Of a stretch of DNA of 64,000 nt, positions 34,156 through 43,395 are shown one piece after another (position 1 is the stretch's first letter; the number at the start of each line of letters is the position of its first letter). The position numbers and the translations under genes were made by a program. Source of the DNA: Alphaproteobacteria bacterium (GTDB lineage Bacteria > Pseudomonadota > Alphaproteobacteria > Rhizobiales > Xanthobacteraceae); NCBI GenBank assembly GCA_037200445.1, contig JBBCGH010000001.1, positions 1,426,001-1,490,000 of the forward strand, in the 5' to 3' direction. The notes beneath the pieces are model-generated. The model did no database searches. It had not been told where the DNA came from and worked only from the letters and a program-made list of their open reading frames with translations.

Positions 34156-35214
34156 ATGCAAAATCCGGAAAGGGTGGAGTTGGTCCGACGGAGGCTTGGA
34201 CTAACTAGGGTAGGATTCGCCAAAGCCCTTGGTGTGGACCGAAAGACGATTCAGCGTTTTGAAAATGGTGGAGAATTGAGTACCGCCATCATGGATCGCC
34301 TATGTCAAATATCCGGTTATCCAGCAGGCTTTTTTGAGAAGGGATCGCTTGAATATCCGAATCCTGATGGTGTGAGCTTTCGTTCGCTGCGGTCGCTTAC
34401 AGCAGGCACCCGCGATGGAGCGCTAGCTGCGGCAGCTTTGGCGTTCGAGTTCGATGATTGGATTGCAGCGCGTTTCGAATTTCCAGAACACAGGCTTCCG
34501 ACGATCAGCGGGAAAGATCCAGAAGACGCGGCGGCAGCAGTTCGAGCCTACTGGGGTATAGGCGTGCGGCCGGTCGGGAATATGGTGAACCTGCTAGAAT
34601 CGCACGGCGTGCGAGTGTTCTCGTTGGTGGAAGAAACACGTCATTTGGACGGCTACTCATTGTGGCGAAATGAGAGGCCATACGTTTTCTTGAATACTGT
34701 CAAGACGCCCGAGCATAGCCGCTTCGACGCCGCACATGAACTTGGCCATCTGATTATGCATCGCCACGGCGGCTCCACTCACAAGAGCGCTGAGGATGAG
34801 GCTCACGCCTTCGCATCGGCATTTCTTATGCCGCACGCTGACTTGCTCGCGCATCTTCCGTTCGTGAAAGACCTCGACCATTTGATTGATATGAAGCATC
34901 GTTGGCGCGTCTCCGTGGCAGCGCTCAACTACGCCCTTCATAAGATCGGAGTGATTTCCGACTGGCGCTATCGCGGCTTCTATATCGAGCTCAACAAGAT
35001 CGGCCGGACGGTAGAACCGAAGGGCATCGAGGCCGAAACATCGCTCGTTTGGGCGAAAATTCTGAAAACCCTTTGGCGGGAAGGGACAACCTTGGCGTAT
35101 ATTGCGAAGGAGCTTTACGTCCCCGAAAAAGAGCTTTCTAACATGCTGTTCGGGATCGCCTCACCAGTCGCTGACGGGCCTCCGGCCAAGGGGAGCCTCC
35201 GACTGGTAGACTGA
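34156..35214 (+). CDS. XRE-family repressor with ImmA/IrrE metallopeptidase domain
   Basis: 352 aa. An N-terminal XRE helix-turn-helix (about 5-60: LGLTRVGFAKALGVDRKTIQ) is fused to an ImmA/IrrE zinc-peptidase domain (about 150-240) with HELGHLIMH, the catalytic HExxH, and a downstream acidic EDEAHAFASAFLMP. Related proteins cleave or derepress mobile-element repressors, or act as antitoxins. It overlaps nothing and starts 2 bp after the preceding unknown gene, with which it forms a two-gene unit. Confidence 0.87.
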   Translation: MQNPERVELVRRRLGLTRVGFAKALGVDRKTIQRFENGGELSTAIMDRLCQISGYPAGFFEKGSLEYPNPDGVSFRSLRSLTAGTRDGALAAAALAFEFDDWIAARFEFPEHRLPTISGKDPEDAAAAVRAYWGIGVRPVGNMVNLLESHGVRVFSLVEETRHLDGYSLWRNERPYVFLNTVKTPEHSRFDAAHELGHLIMHRHGGSTHKSAEDEAHAFASAFLMPHADLLAHLPFVKDLDHLIDMKHRWRVSVAALNYALHKIGVISDWRYRGFYIELNKIGRTVEPKGIEAETSLVWAKILKTLWREGTTLAYIAKELYVPEKELSNMLFGIASPVADGPPAKGSLRLVD

Positions 35215-35370
35215 ACATCGAACTTGACGCTAAGCACGAAGGTTATCATGCGGAGCATGAACAAGCTCCCTGTGGCCAGCCGCCAAAGCTTATGGCAGCA
35301 AGCGCAATGCCGATTGCGATGAGTGTTAAGTCAACCATGTTGGCGCGCCTTTCCTATGCGAGGGGATGGG

Positions 35371-36541
35371 ATGGAACCTGCAATTGCAACGAACAAGAAG
35401 CGGCTTGCCGTGTTTCTGGACGGCACATGGAATTTTGTTGAGTCCAACACCAACGTTTGGCGGATGAGGTCCCTTTGCGCGCCGAAAGGCACGGACGGCA
35501 TTGAGCAGCTTTTCTATTACGCAAAGGGCGTGAACGGCTTCTGGGGCGGCGTCTTTGGCAAAGGCTTGGATGACCTCATTAAGGGCGGATACGAATGGCT
35601 GGTTGATCAGTACGCACCGGGCGATGAGATTTTCATCTTCGGTTTTAGTCGCGGCGCATACGCGGCGCGCAGTTTATCTGGCCTGCTTACTAAATGCGGC
35701 CTTCTACAGCCGGGCGGTGCGTTCAGCATCGGACAGCTTTACTCGCGATATAAAGTCAGCAGCGAGGAGACGATATGGCAGCTTGCCGAGAAGCCTAGCT
35801 CGGCTACAAGCATCGAAGAGCGGTGGCTTCTGAAATATTCTCAGCGCGTGAACATCAAGGTTGTAGGTGTTTGGGATACCGTTGGGGCGCTGGGTGTGCC
35901 CTTCGGCCATATTCCCGGTGTTAGCAGGTCAAGCTTCGGTTGGTTACACACCGGACTAAGGCGACCTCTCCAGAACGCCTATCACGCAATCGCCATTGAT
36001 GAACATCGTCGCGGTTTCAGCCCTACCCTTTGGACCGTCCGAAGACCCAACGATCCCGAAGAAGCCAAGAAAATGGCGCCGCCACGAGGTCTTGAGAGTG
36101 TTGAACAACGATGGTTCGTCGGCGCCCATGCCAATGTCGGGGGTGGATATGACAGCGACTTGCTCGCACAAATCCCCCTTAGATGGATGATGAAAAAGGC
36201 TTCAGCCCACGGCCTTGCATTCAAACATGACGTTGAACTCGACGGTGACGCACTCGTTGCGGACATTGCCGATTCCTACAAACAGTTCATGGGCGGGGTG
36301 TATTCAATGCTTTCAGAATCGCTACTACCGGCCCGTCGGCGAAGCTCAGCATGAGCGTGAAGATGGATCACATAGCAACGTGAACGAGACGATAGACGCT
36401 TCAGTCTTTCAACGCTGGCAAAACAACAATTCATACCGCCCGCCCGGGCTGACAGAGTGGTCTCAGCGGCATAAGGTTGATATGGACGCAATCAAGACTT
36501 CGGTTCGTGCGGACCAACCGCAGACCGTCGTGCCTGACTAG
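35371..36541 (+). pseudogene. DUF2235 (Tle1-like) alpha/beta hydrolase with a frameshift
   Basis: Start ATG 35371 with AGGGGA upstream. The protein has the DUF2235 signature KRLAVFLDGTWNFVESNTNV, the nucleophile elbow GFSRGAYAARS, GVWDTVGALG and FVGAHANVGGGY, typical of Tle1-type phospholipases and their relatives. The first frame runs to GGVYSMLSESLLPARR and stops at 36354. The natural continuation (QNRYYRPVGEAQH ... NETIDASVFQRWQ ... YRPPGLTEW) is in the +1 frame and ends at 36541. So there is a shift near 36305-36330, either a real mutation or a sequencing error. The catalytic core is intact in the first frame. Confidence 0.75.
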
Positions 36542-36706
36542 CACCGTTCTTTTTTGGTCTTGGGCTGCGGCGGCATCGTCGCCAGCTTGCCAAGCAGCGT
36601 GTCAGCCGCCAGCTACACGTACTGCGCTTGAACAGCGCAAAGAAACTCTCAGCGGTGTTCACATGGATGTCGCCGCGAACGAACGACGTAGCGCGGAAAG
36701 GGCGAC

Positions 36707-36998
36707 TGGTGCTGCCGGACAGGATTGAACTGTCGACCTCTCCCTTCATCACACTGACGCTTTCGCGTCCGCCGCAAGCGGCGTTTGTGCGCTGGACCAT
36801 CCCTTCGCCATAGGTCCCGAAGGACCCGTAGGCGCCACCCGTCTGGCCTCTACACCTTCCCGGTACACCGGGCTTGGCTCGGGATTGCCGTCAGCAAATC
36901 TGGACGGGTTCCCCGAATTTGGGCGGTGCGCTTCCAACCGTTTCCGATTGGATGGGCAATGATACCAAGGGAGTGCTCTACCACTGAGCTACGGCAGC
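36707..36998 (-). tRNA. tRNA-Thr(GGU) interrupted by a group I intron
   Basis: Exon 1 (36998-36964) gives acceptor GCUGCCG, D-arm GCUC-AGUGGUA-GAGC and the anticodon strand CUCCC-UU-GGU. Exon 2 (36746-36707) gives AA-GGGAG, AGGUC, T-arm GACAG-UUCAAUC-CUGUC, acceptor CGGCAGC and encoded ACCA. All stems pair perfectly once the 217-nt insert is removed, and the anticodon is GGU. The T-arm and anticodon stem differ from those of the split host gene, so it is not a simple duplicate. It should supply Thr-ACC/ACU decoding in place of the disrupted host gene, if that gene was single-copy. Confidence 0.92.
36747..36963 (-). ncRNA. Group I self-splicing intron (IC3, Azoarcus type) in tRNA-Thr
   Basis: 217 nt, inserted after anticodon base 36. 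Exon end GGU pairs with an internal guide GCC (36957-36955) six bases into the intron, giving a U-G pair at the splice site; the intron ends in G (36747). Recognisable parts on the minus strand: P2 CCAAUCG-GAAA-CGGUUGG (36951-36934), the Q element GAGCCAAGC (36880-36872), the R element GUAGAGGCCAGACGG (36853-36839), the S element GAUGGUCC, and P9 GACGC-GAAA-GCGUC (36769-36756). GGCCA of R pairs with UGGUC of S to form P7, with changes relative to the Azoarcus tRNA-Ile intron that keep pairing. It holds no open frame for a homing endonuclease. Confidence 0.92.
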
Positions 36999-37036
36999 TA
37001 ACCGAAACGGTGACGGTCTACAGCGGGACACGGGCG

Positions 37037-37495
37037 ATGGCAACAGACTGCGAGGGTGGGGTACGCAGTGCGCCACAAAGTGACCAAAGCGCCGGTCGGC
37101 ATTTTTGGGTGAAGGATGTCGCCGGGCTCGCCGACTACGTCAATCTTCAGTCTGCTGAGGACTCGGCCAATTGCGAATACCTGCCCGTCAGAGGCGAGGC
37201 CGCAATCACGTGGAACGGGCGACCAACTTGGAAGATGGGATGCAAGACGCACGAGTACGCGCTGGACGAAACGGGTCACGACTGGGATGACGAGGCTCTC
37301 CAGAAGCGCATGGAAGAGGTCTCGGTCGGGATTTGGATGGATGGTGCCTGCGAACTGAACAGTCTTGTGTCGGGGGGAGAAGAGTTCACCGGCTGGAAGA
37401 CATTCCCGGCGCACCTCTGGCGGCCCGCTGAGACGCCGCCGAGTGAACTGATTTCACTTGGTCGCTTCACGACACGCGAGCGGGGCGAGTCGTGA
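37037..37495 (+). CDS. Hypothetical protein near the right end of the element
   Basis: 152 aa from ATG 37037: acidic, tryptophan-rich (AGRHFWVKDVAGLADYVNLQ, then DETGHDWDDEALQKRMEEV), no recognised domain. The open frame extends upstream through the tRNA, which must be chance. It has a weak ribosome site. Composition is compatible with coding, but the evidence is thin. Confidence 0.4.
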   Translation: MATDCEGGVRSAPQSDQSAGRHFWVKDVAGLADYVNLQSAEDSANCEYLPVRGEAAITWNGRPTWKMGCKTHEYALDETGHDWDDEALQKRMEEVSVGIWMDGACELNSLVSGGEEFTGWKTFPAHLWRPAETPPSELISLGRFTTRERGES

Positions 37496-37636
37496 CCCTC
37501 GCTCGTGAAATGAAGTCGGCGGTGAACGACGCTGGCATCAGCAAGGTCGCTCGCGCCGCGAGATGGGTGTCGATGAAAAGCAGATACGTCTGGCGCTGAT
37601 TCGACAGACCTCCCCACGACAAATTCAGTGTGTAGG

Positions 37637-37694
37637 TTTTGTGCACTTTTATACGCAGCTTCATGTTCTGTTCTGCGTTTTTGTGCACTTTTAT
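37637..37694. repeat. Direct repeats near attR
   Basis: TTTTGTGCACTTTTAT occurs exactly twice, at 37637-37652 and 37679-37694, 42 bp apart, about 70-125 bp inside the right att core. GTGCAC is itself palindromic. Position and spacing suit arm-type recombinase or excisionase sites; that is inference. The surrounding 37496-37761 carries no convincing gene. Confidence 0.55.
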
Positions 37695-37761
37695 GCCGCG
37701 ACAGTTTCGATGTAAGTGCCGCATTTAATTGGTTATTTCGCACTTCCAAAACTTTGGCCTG

Positions 37762-37775
37762 CCCCTTACCAAGGG
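37762..37775. repeat. att core, right copy
   Basis: CCCCTTACCAAGGG, identical to the left core. To its left lies element DNA; to its right, in host context, the remainder of the tRNA-Thr 5' part. Confidence 0.88.
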
Positions 37776-37802
37776 GGTGCTCTACCACTGAGCTACGGCA
37801 GC
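37762..37802 (-). pseudogene. 5' part of the split host tRNA-Thr(GGU)
   Basis: Minus strand from 37802: acceptor GCUGCCG, UA, D-arm GCUC-AGUGGUA-GAGC, A, CCCCC-UUGGUAA-GGGG, then it departs into CAGGCC and element DNA instead of the expected AGGUC and T-arm. Joined to 30521-30568 it makes a complete tRNA-Thr(GGU). Its promoter should lie just above 37802, so a truncated transcript may still be made. Confidence 0.9.
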
Positions 37803-37884
37803 GCCGCCGGCGAAAGATGCAAATCACGGCCGGAAACGGCGCGGTCTTGCCACAAGGGGGAGGGGGGCGCAAGCGGCCTTCCCC

Positions 37885-37966
37885 CGTCATTGCGAGCGCA
37901 GCGATGCAATGCAGGTTCTTGAGTGCGCTGGACTGCTTCGTCGCTCAGCGCTGCTCGCAACGACGA
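37885..37966. repeat. Imperfect palindromic repeat
   Basis: CGTCATTGCGAGCGCAGCG at 37885-37903 faces CGCTGCTCGCAACGACG at 37950-37966, an imperfect inverted repeat of a type scattered through Rhizobiales intergenic regions. It lies between the tRNA remnant and the NTF2-like gene. Confidence 0.5.
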
Positions 37967-37977
37967 ACGGGCGTGGC

Positions 37978-38451
37978 TCACCCAAATCGTGCCAAATGCT
38001 CCTTCGCCCCAGCGCTCGCGTTCTGCCGGTCGGCGAGCTTCAGGAGCACCTTCTTGATCCGCTCGGCCGCAAAGTTCTGCTGCGCGAGCGCCATGCCGCG
38101 ATCGAAGTTCTCCTCGTAGCGCGCGATCAGCCCGTCGCGGAATGTAAAGTGCGAGGTCCCCTCGAACACCACCGGCTTGCCGTGCGAGCCGGGCATGCCC
38201 GACGCGTAGCTGAAGCGGTAGCGCGCGTAGGCCTGATGCCCGTCGCTCAGCGGATCGAGAAAATCCCAGCGGTAGTTCGAGCCGGTGTCGTGGAAGTGCT
38301 GCAGCATTTCGGCGATCGCCTTGCGGCCCTTGTATTCGCCGAAGAAGCCGTCGTCGTAGACGCCGTCCTCGGTGAACAGGCCTGAGAACGCCGTACCGTC
38401 ATTGGCGACGACCGCTTTGGCAAAGCGCGACAGGAGATCGGGAAAGTCCAT
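37978..38451 (-). CDS. NTF2/SnoaL-like nuclear transport factor 2 family protein
   Basis: A 157-aa single-domain protein of the SnoaL/NTF2 cone fold: LLSRFAKAVVANDGTAFSGL, then GVYDDGFFGEYKGRKAIAEM and RFSYASGMPGSHGKPVVFEG. The fold hosts isomerases, lyases and non-catalytic binding proteins, so the activity is open. The ATG at 38451 gives the normal length; the frame upstream is out of context. The cupin gene upstream ends 57 bp away on the same strand. Confidence 0.78.
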   Translation of the reverse strand: MDFPDLLSRFAKAVVANDGTAFSGLFTEDGVYDDGFFGEYKGRKAIAEMLQHFHDTGSNYRWDFLDPLSDGHQAYARYRFSYASGMPGSHGKPVVFEGTSHFTFRDGLIARYEENFDRGMALAQQNFAAERIKKVLLKLADRQNASAGAKEHLARFG

Positions 38452-38507
38452 CGGGCGCCCCGGGTCCGGATTGTGTCCGGACCCTAGCATGATGGGGCGC
38501 GCGGGCG

Positions 38508-38999
38508 TCAGTGCTGCATCTTCGCCATCCTGGACGGATCGTCCTTCGGATCGACATAGGTGATGTCGAACGGTCCCATGCCCGACACCTCGATCACGGT
38601 TTCGCCGGTCGCCCAGGCGTAGTGGCGCATCTTCGGCGCGGCGGAGAAGAAGCCGCCGGGTCCAAGCGCATCGGCCTTCGACTTGTCGAGCTTGTCGCCC
38701 ATGCCGACGTTGAACGTGCCCGAAATGACGGTCACGTTTTCGGCCTTCTTGTGCCAATGCGCCGGCACCTCGTAGCCGTCCGGCATCTTGGCGCGGATGA
38801 TGTAGAGGCCTTTCTTGGTTGGATTGCCGGCCATGACCGCGACCTGCGCGCCCTTCGGCAATTGCGGCGGCGCGGGACCCCACTGGACCGCGTCGGCCTT
38901 GACGGCCTTGTGCATATCCTGATGCATCTCCATCGCGGGTGCGACCGCGATGCCGGCAAATGTGCAAAGCGCAACGGCAGTCAGAAGCGTGTGCCTCAT
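38508..38999 (-). CDS. Exported cupin-domain protein
   Basis: 163 aa with a signal peptide (MRHTLLTAVALCTFAGIAVA) and a cupin_2 barrel containing PAHWHKKAENVTVISGTFNV (the two histidines and the glutamate that usually hold a metal) and a second motif GPGGFFSAAPKMRHYAW with another histidine. Probably a periplasmic metal-binding protein; no substrate known. ATG 38999 has GGAGGG 6 bases upstream. It may be co-transcribed with the NTF2-like gene downstream. Confidence 0.82.
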   Translation of the reverse strand: MRHTLLTAVALCTFAGIAVAPAMEMHQDMHKAVKADAVQWGPAPPQLPKGAQVAVMAGNPTKKGLYIIRAKMPDGYEVPAHWHKKAENVTVISGTFNVGMGDKLDKSKADALGPGGFFSAAPKMRHYAWATGETVIEVSGMGPFDITYVDPKDDPSRMAKMQH

Positions 39000-39153
39000 G
39001 GAAACCCTCCAAGGTTCGGCGTTGCGCGCGAAGCTTGTTCCATTCCGGCGGAGCCTGTCGAGCCACATCCGGGTGAAGGGCAGGACACGGCAAATCACGC
39101 CGCCGCGAGACGGAATTGCTTCACGCCGCGCTTGGGTCTACGTCCGGCCATAT

Positions 39154-39324
39154 ATGACCGAGGGCCGGAAAAGCACGGAAAAAGAAGAGCGCGAACGGCG
39201 CTTGCAAGCCGCGCTGCGCGAAAACCTCAAGCGCCGCAAGACACAAGCGCGTAGCCGCGCCGACAAGGGCGAGGCGGAACCTCACGATTCCGCCGGAATT
39301 GCCGCCGAAAAGGATAGCGGGTAG
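39154..39324 (+). CDS. Small conserved protein upstream of murA
   Basis: A 56-aa, highly charged helical protein ([30 protein letters not shown]). Small proteins with such an LRENLKRRK block precede murA in many Rhizobiales. No function is known. The gap to murA is 32 bp, so it is probably in the murA operon. Confidence 0.7.
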   Translation: MTEGRKSTEKEERERRLQAALRENLKRRKTQARSRADKGEAEPHDSAGIAAEKDSG

Positions 39325-39356
39325 ACCCGGCCACGGCCGGGCAAACGGGGACTTCC

Positions 39357-40646
<1,290 letters not shown>

Positions 40647-40697
40647 TTGCCGCTTCCGGCCGACTTCCCTAACATTGCCGCGAGGGAGGACGCGCCG

Positions 40698-41633
40698 ATG
40701 CTGGACGTCACCGCCCGCGCGGGCGCTGTGCTGAGCCGCGAGCAGAAAGATCAGTGGGATCGCGACGGCTACCTGATCCTGCCGCAGTTCTTCGGCGCAG
40801 AGATCGTCGATCCCATCAATGCGCTGATCGAGCGGCTGAGCCATCGCGGCGCGCGGTCGGACGAGATCGCCGGCCGCGTGGTCGTCGACCTGCTGGCCGG
40901 CTCCGCGCACCGGCGCACGCGGCTTGCCGACGCGCCGGACGAAGCCTTCGAGCGGCCGGTGAAATTCAACGACCTGTTCCTCGAATGCGACACGATCCGC
41001 AACTGTAATCTCAATCCACGGCTGGTGCCGATCCTCAATGAACTGCTCGATGGGGCCCCCGTCGTGTGCAACTCGCTGAACTTCATCCAGGGCAGCGAGC
41101 AGCGCGAGCACATCGATTCCTGGTTCATGCCGCCGCCGGCGCCGGAAAAGATGGTGGTCACCTCGGTGTGCCTGGAAGACGTGCATCCGGACGCCGGGCC
41201 GCTGTTCTATCTGCCGGGCAGTCAGAAGATCCCGCCGTATATGTTCTCGAACGGCACGATTCGCGCGATCCCCGCCGAGATGGACAAATGCCACGCCTAC
41301 CTCGACGCTGCGATCAAGGAACGCGGGATCGAGCGCGAAACTTTTCTCGGCCGCAAAGGCGACGTGTTCGTCTGGTCATGCCAGATCGCGCATGGCGGCA
41401 CGCCGATCCAGGAACAAAAGCGCACGCGCAAGAGCCTGGTCACGCATTACTGGCGCGCCAACGACATGGCACGTCACAAGCTGGAGCCGGAAAGCGGCGG
41501 GTACTATTTCGCCAAGGACCATCAGCCGGTGCCGTCCGATCCGGCGTGGAAACGGCTTGCGGACCGGGCGTGGCTCGAGGCGCGCTGGGCGGGGCGGTTT
41601 TTGAAGCGGTCGGTGGTCCGGCCGGCGCATTGA
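40698..41633 (+). CDS. Phytanoyl-CoA dioxygenase (PhyH) family protein
   Basis: A 311-aa Fe(II)/2-oxoglutarate oxygenase. The iron triad is seen as HID in EHIDSWFMPPPAPEKMV and the distal histidine in VFVWSCQIAHGGTP; the arginine binding 2OG is likely in RTRKSLVTHYW. PhyH relatives hydroxylate many small molecules, so the substrate is unknown. ATG 40698 follows GGGAGGA. It stands 52 bp after murA but probably has its own function. Confidence 0.85.
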   Translation: MLDVTARAGAVLSREQKDQWDRDGYLILPQFFGAEIVDPINALIERLSHRGARSDEIAGRVVVDLLAGSAHRRTRLADAPDEAFERPVKFNDLFLECDTIRNCNLNPRLVPILNELLDGAPVVCNSLNFIQGSEQREHIDSWFMPPPAPEKMVVTSVCLEDVHPDAGPLFYLPGSQKIPPYMFSNGTIRAIPAEMDKCHAYLDAAIKERGIERETFLGRKGDVFVWSCQIAHGGTPIQEQKRTRKSLVTHYWRANDMARHKLEPESGGYYFAKDHQPVPSDPAWKRLADRAWLEARWAGRFLKRSVVRPAH

Positions 41634-41706
41634 GCTGCCGCAAGGGCGCGCGGTCGGCGACTCTGCTACTATTGGGGCTCACGCCTCTAGTCCTGTTGAC
41701 CTCGCC

Positions 41707-43395
41707 ATGACGTCCCCTGCCGTCGGCCACGCCTCTCCGACAACCCTCGAACTGTTCACGCCCAAGCTCGTCACGGTCTTCCGCGAGGGCTACGGGCTCG
41801 CTGACCTGCGCGCAGACGCGTTCGCGGGGCTCACCGTCGCGATCGTTGCGCTGCCGCTCTCGATGGCGATCGCAATCGCCTCCGGCGTCGGCCCGGAGCG
41901 CGGTCTCTATACGGCGATCGTCGGCGGCTTCATCGTTTCCCTGCTCGGCGGCAGCCGCGTACAGGTCGGCGGCCCGGCGGGCGCCTTCATCGTGCTGGTC
42001 GCCGCCGTCGTGCAACGCCACGGCTATGACGGGCTGGTACTGGCGACGGGGATCGCCGGGCTGATCCTCCTGGCGATCGGCCTGCTGCGGCTCGGCAGCT
42101 ACATCAAGTTCATTCCCTATCCGGTGACGGTCGGCTTCACGGCCGGCATCGCGACGATCATCCTGGTGAGCCAGCTCAAGGAGCTGTTCGGCCTCCAGGT
42201 TGTCCATGAGCCGGCCGAGCTGCTTCCCAAACTGGGGTCGTTGTGGGCTGCGGCCGGCACAGTGCGTCCTGCGACCGTGGCGGTGGCGCTCGGTGCGCTC
42301 GTTCTGATTTTGGTGCTGCGGCGCGTGCGGCCGCATTGGCCCGGCTTCCTGATCGTGGTCGTGCTGGGCGGGGCGGCAGCCGCGCTCGGCCTCGATGTCG
42401 CAACGATCGGCTCGCGCTTCGGCGCCATCCCGGGCACGTTGCCGGCGCCGGCATTGCCGGATTTCAGTCTCGAAAAGATCCACGCCGTGCTGCCGGATGC
42501 GCTCGCGATTGCTCTCCTCGGCGCGATCGAATCGCTGCTCTCGGCGGTGGTCGCGGACGGCCTCACTGGCCGCCGTCACCGCTCGAATTGCGAACTCGTC
42601 GCACAGGGCGTTGCGAACATCGGCTCGGTGATGTTCGGCGGCATCTGCGTCACCGGCACCATTGCGCGGACCGCGACCAACATTCGCGCCGGCGCCCGCG
42701 GGCCGGTCGCCGGCATGTTCCACTCGCTCTATTTGCTGCTGTTCATGCTGCTCGCCGCGCCGCTGGTGTCGTACGTGCCGCTCGCCGTGCTCGGCGCGAT
42801 CCTTGCCGTCGTCGCCTGGAACATGGCGGAGAAGGATGAGTTCGTCGCGCTGCTCAGGTCCTCGCGCGGCGATGCGGTGGTTCTGCTTGCGACGTTCCTC
42901 CTCACCGTGTTTGTCGACCTGCCGACGGCGATTGCGGTCGGCGTCGTCGCCGGCTCGTTCGTGTTCCTGCACCGCATGGCGGAGGCTGTGGAGGTCGAGG
43001 GCGGCGAAGCCGTGATCGAGGATCGCGCCGACACCGAAGATGTTTCCGCTGCGAAGCCGGACGGAATGAAAGACGACGTCTTCGTTTTTCGGATCTCAGG
43101 AGCGCTGTTCTTTGGCGCGACCGCAGGCGTCAGCACCATCCTCGACCGGATCGGCCAGCATCCGCGCGTGTTCATCCTGGATTTTTCCGCCGTTCCGTTG
43201 ATCGACAGCACGGGCGCGCGGGCGCTGCACGGCTTCGTGCACAAGCTGCAGCGCTCGGGCACTCGCATCTATTTCAGCGGGGCGCGAACCGGCGTGCGCC
43301 GAGCGTTGATCAGCGCCGGGCTCAAGCGGCCCGCTGTGCTCTACAGCGACAGCGTCGAGAGCGCGCGGTCAGCAGCGCGCGAGGCCTCAGCCTGA
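41707..43395 (+). CDS. SulP-family anion transporter with STAS domain
   Basis: A 562-aa carrier of the SLC26/SulP family: ten to twelve helices including [40 protein letters not shown] and [14 protein letters not shown], then a C-terminal STAS domain (about 440-555; [19 protein letters not shown]). It moves sulfate, bicarbonate or a carboxylate; which one is not clear. Its last 9 bp overlap the convergent htpG stop. Confidence 0.92.
   Translation: MTSPAVGHASPTTLELFTPKLVTVFREGYGLADLRADAFAGLTVAIVALPLSMAIAIASGVGPERGLYTAIVGGFIVSLLGGSRVQVGGPAGAFIVLVAAVVQRHGYDGLVLATGIAGLILLAIGLLRLGSYIKFIPYPVTVGFTAGIATIILVSQLKELFGLQVVHEPAELLPKLGSLWAAAGTVRPATVAVALGALVLILVLRRVRPHWPGFLIVVVLGGAAAALGLDVATIGSRFGAIPGTLPAPALPDFSLEKIHAVLPDALAIALLGAIESLLSAVVADGLTGRRHRSNCELVAQGVANIGSVMFGGICVTGTIARTATNIRAGARGPVAGMFHSLYLLLFMLLAAPLVSYVPLAVLGAILAVVAWNMAEKDEFVALLRSSRGDAVVLLATFLLTVFVDLPTAIAVGVVAGSFVFLHRMAEAVEVEGGEAVIEDRADTEDVSAAKPDGMKDDVFVFRISGALFFGATAGVSTILDRIGQHPRVFILDFSAVPLIDSTGARALHGFVHKLQRSGTRIYFSGARTGVRRALISAGLKRPAVLYSDSVESARSAAREASA

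Larger units (their letters stand above)
30555..37775. mobile_element. 7.2-kb integrated element in tRNA-Thr(GGU), carrying a replacement tRNA
   Basis: The element is bounded by two copies of a 14-bp core and splits the host tRNA-Thr gene: the 5' part is at the right end, the 3' part at the left, both on the minus strand. Excision in silico rebuilds a tRNA with perfect acceptor (GCUGCCG/CGGCAGC), anticodon (CCCCC/GGGGG) and T stems (GUAAG/CUUAC). Unlike normal tRNA-targeting islands neither end restores the gene. Instead a second tRNA-Thr(GGU) with a group I intron sits inside at 36707-36998. Cargo: an AvcD-like deaminase, an XRE/ImmA pair, a frameshifted DUF2235 gene and small unknown genes. 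GC content drops inside. No integrase gene is recognisable, so it may be defective or mobilised in trans. Confidence 0.85.

Noticed and set aside
36707-36998. Reading the two tRNA-Thr pieces at 36.7 and 37.0 kb as a second tRNA split by insertion of ordinary DNA
   Set aside because: The 217-bp insert has the ordered core elements of a group I intron with splice-site U-G and terminal G, which a random insert would not.
36785-37036. Open frame running through the tRNA-Thr gene
   Set aside because: The region is occupied by the tRNA exon and intron; coding there would be chance.
37276-37890. Minus-strand frame across attR
   Set aside because: It reads through the tRNA remnant and direct repeats, with no ribosome site or domain.
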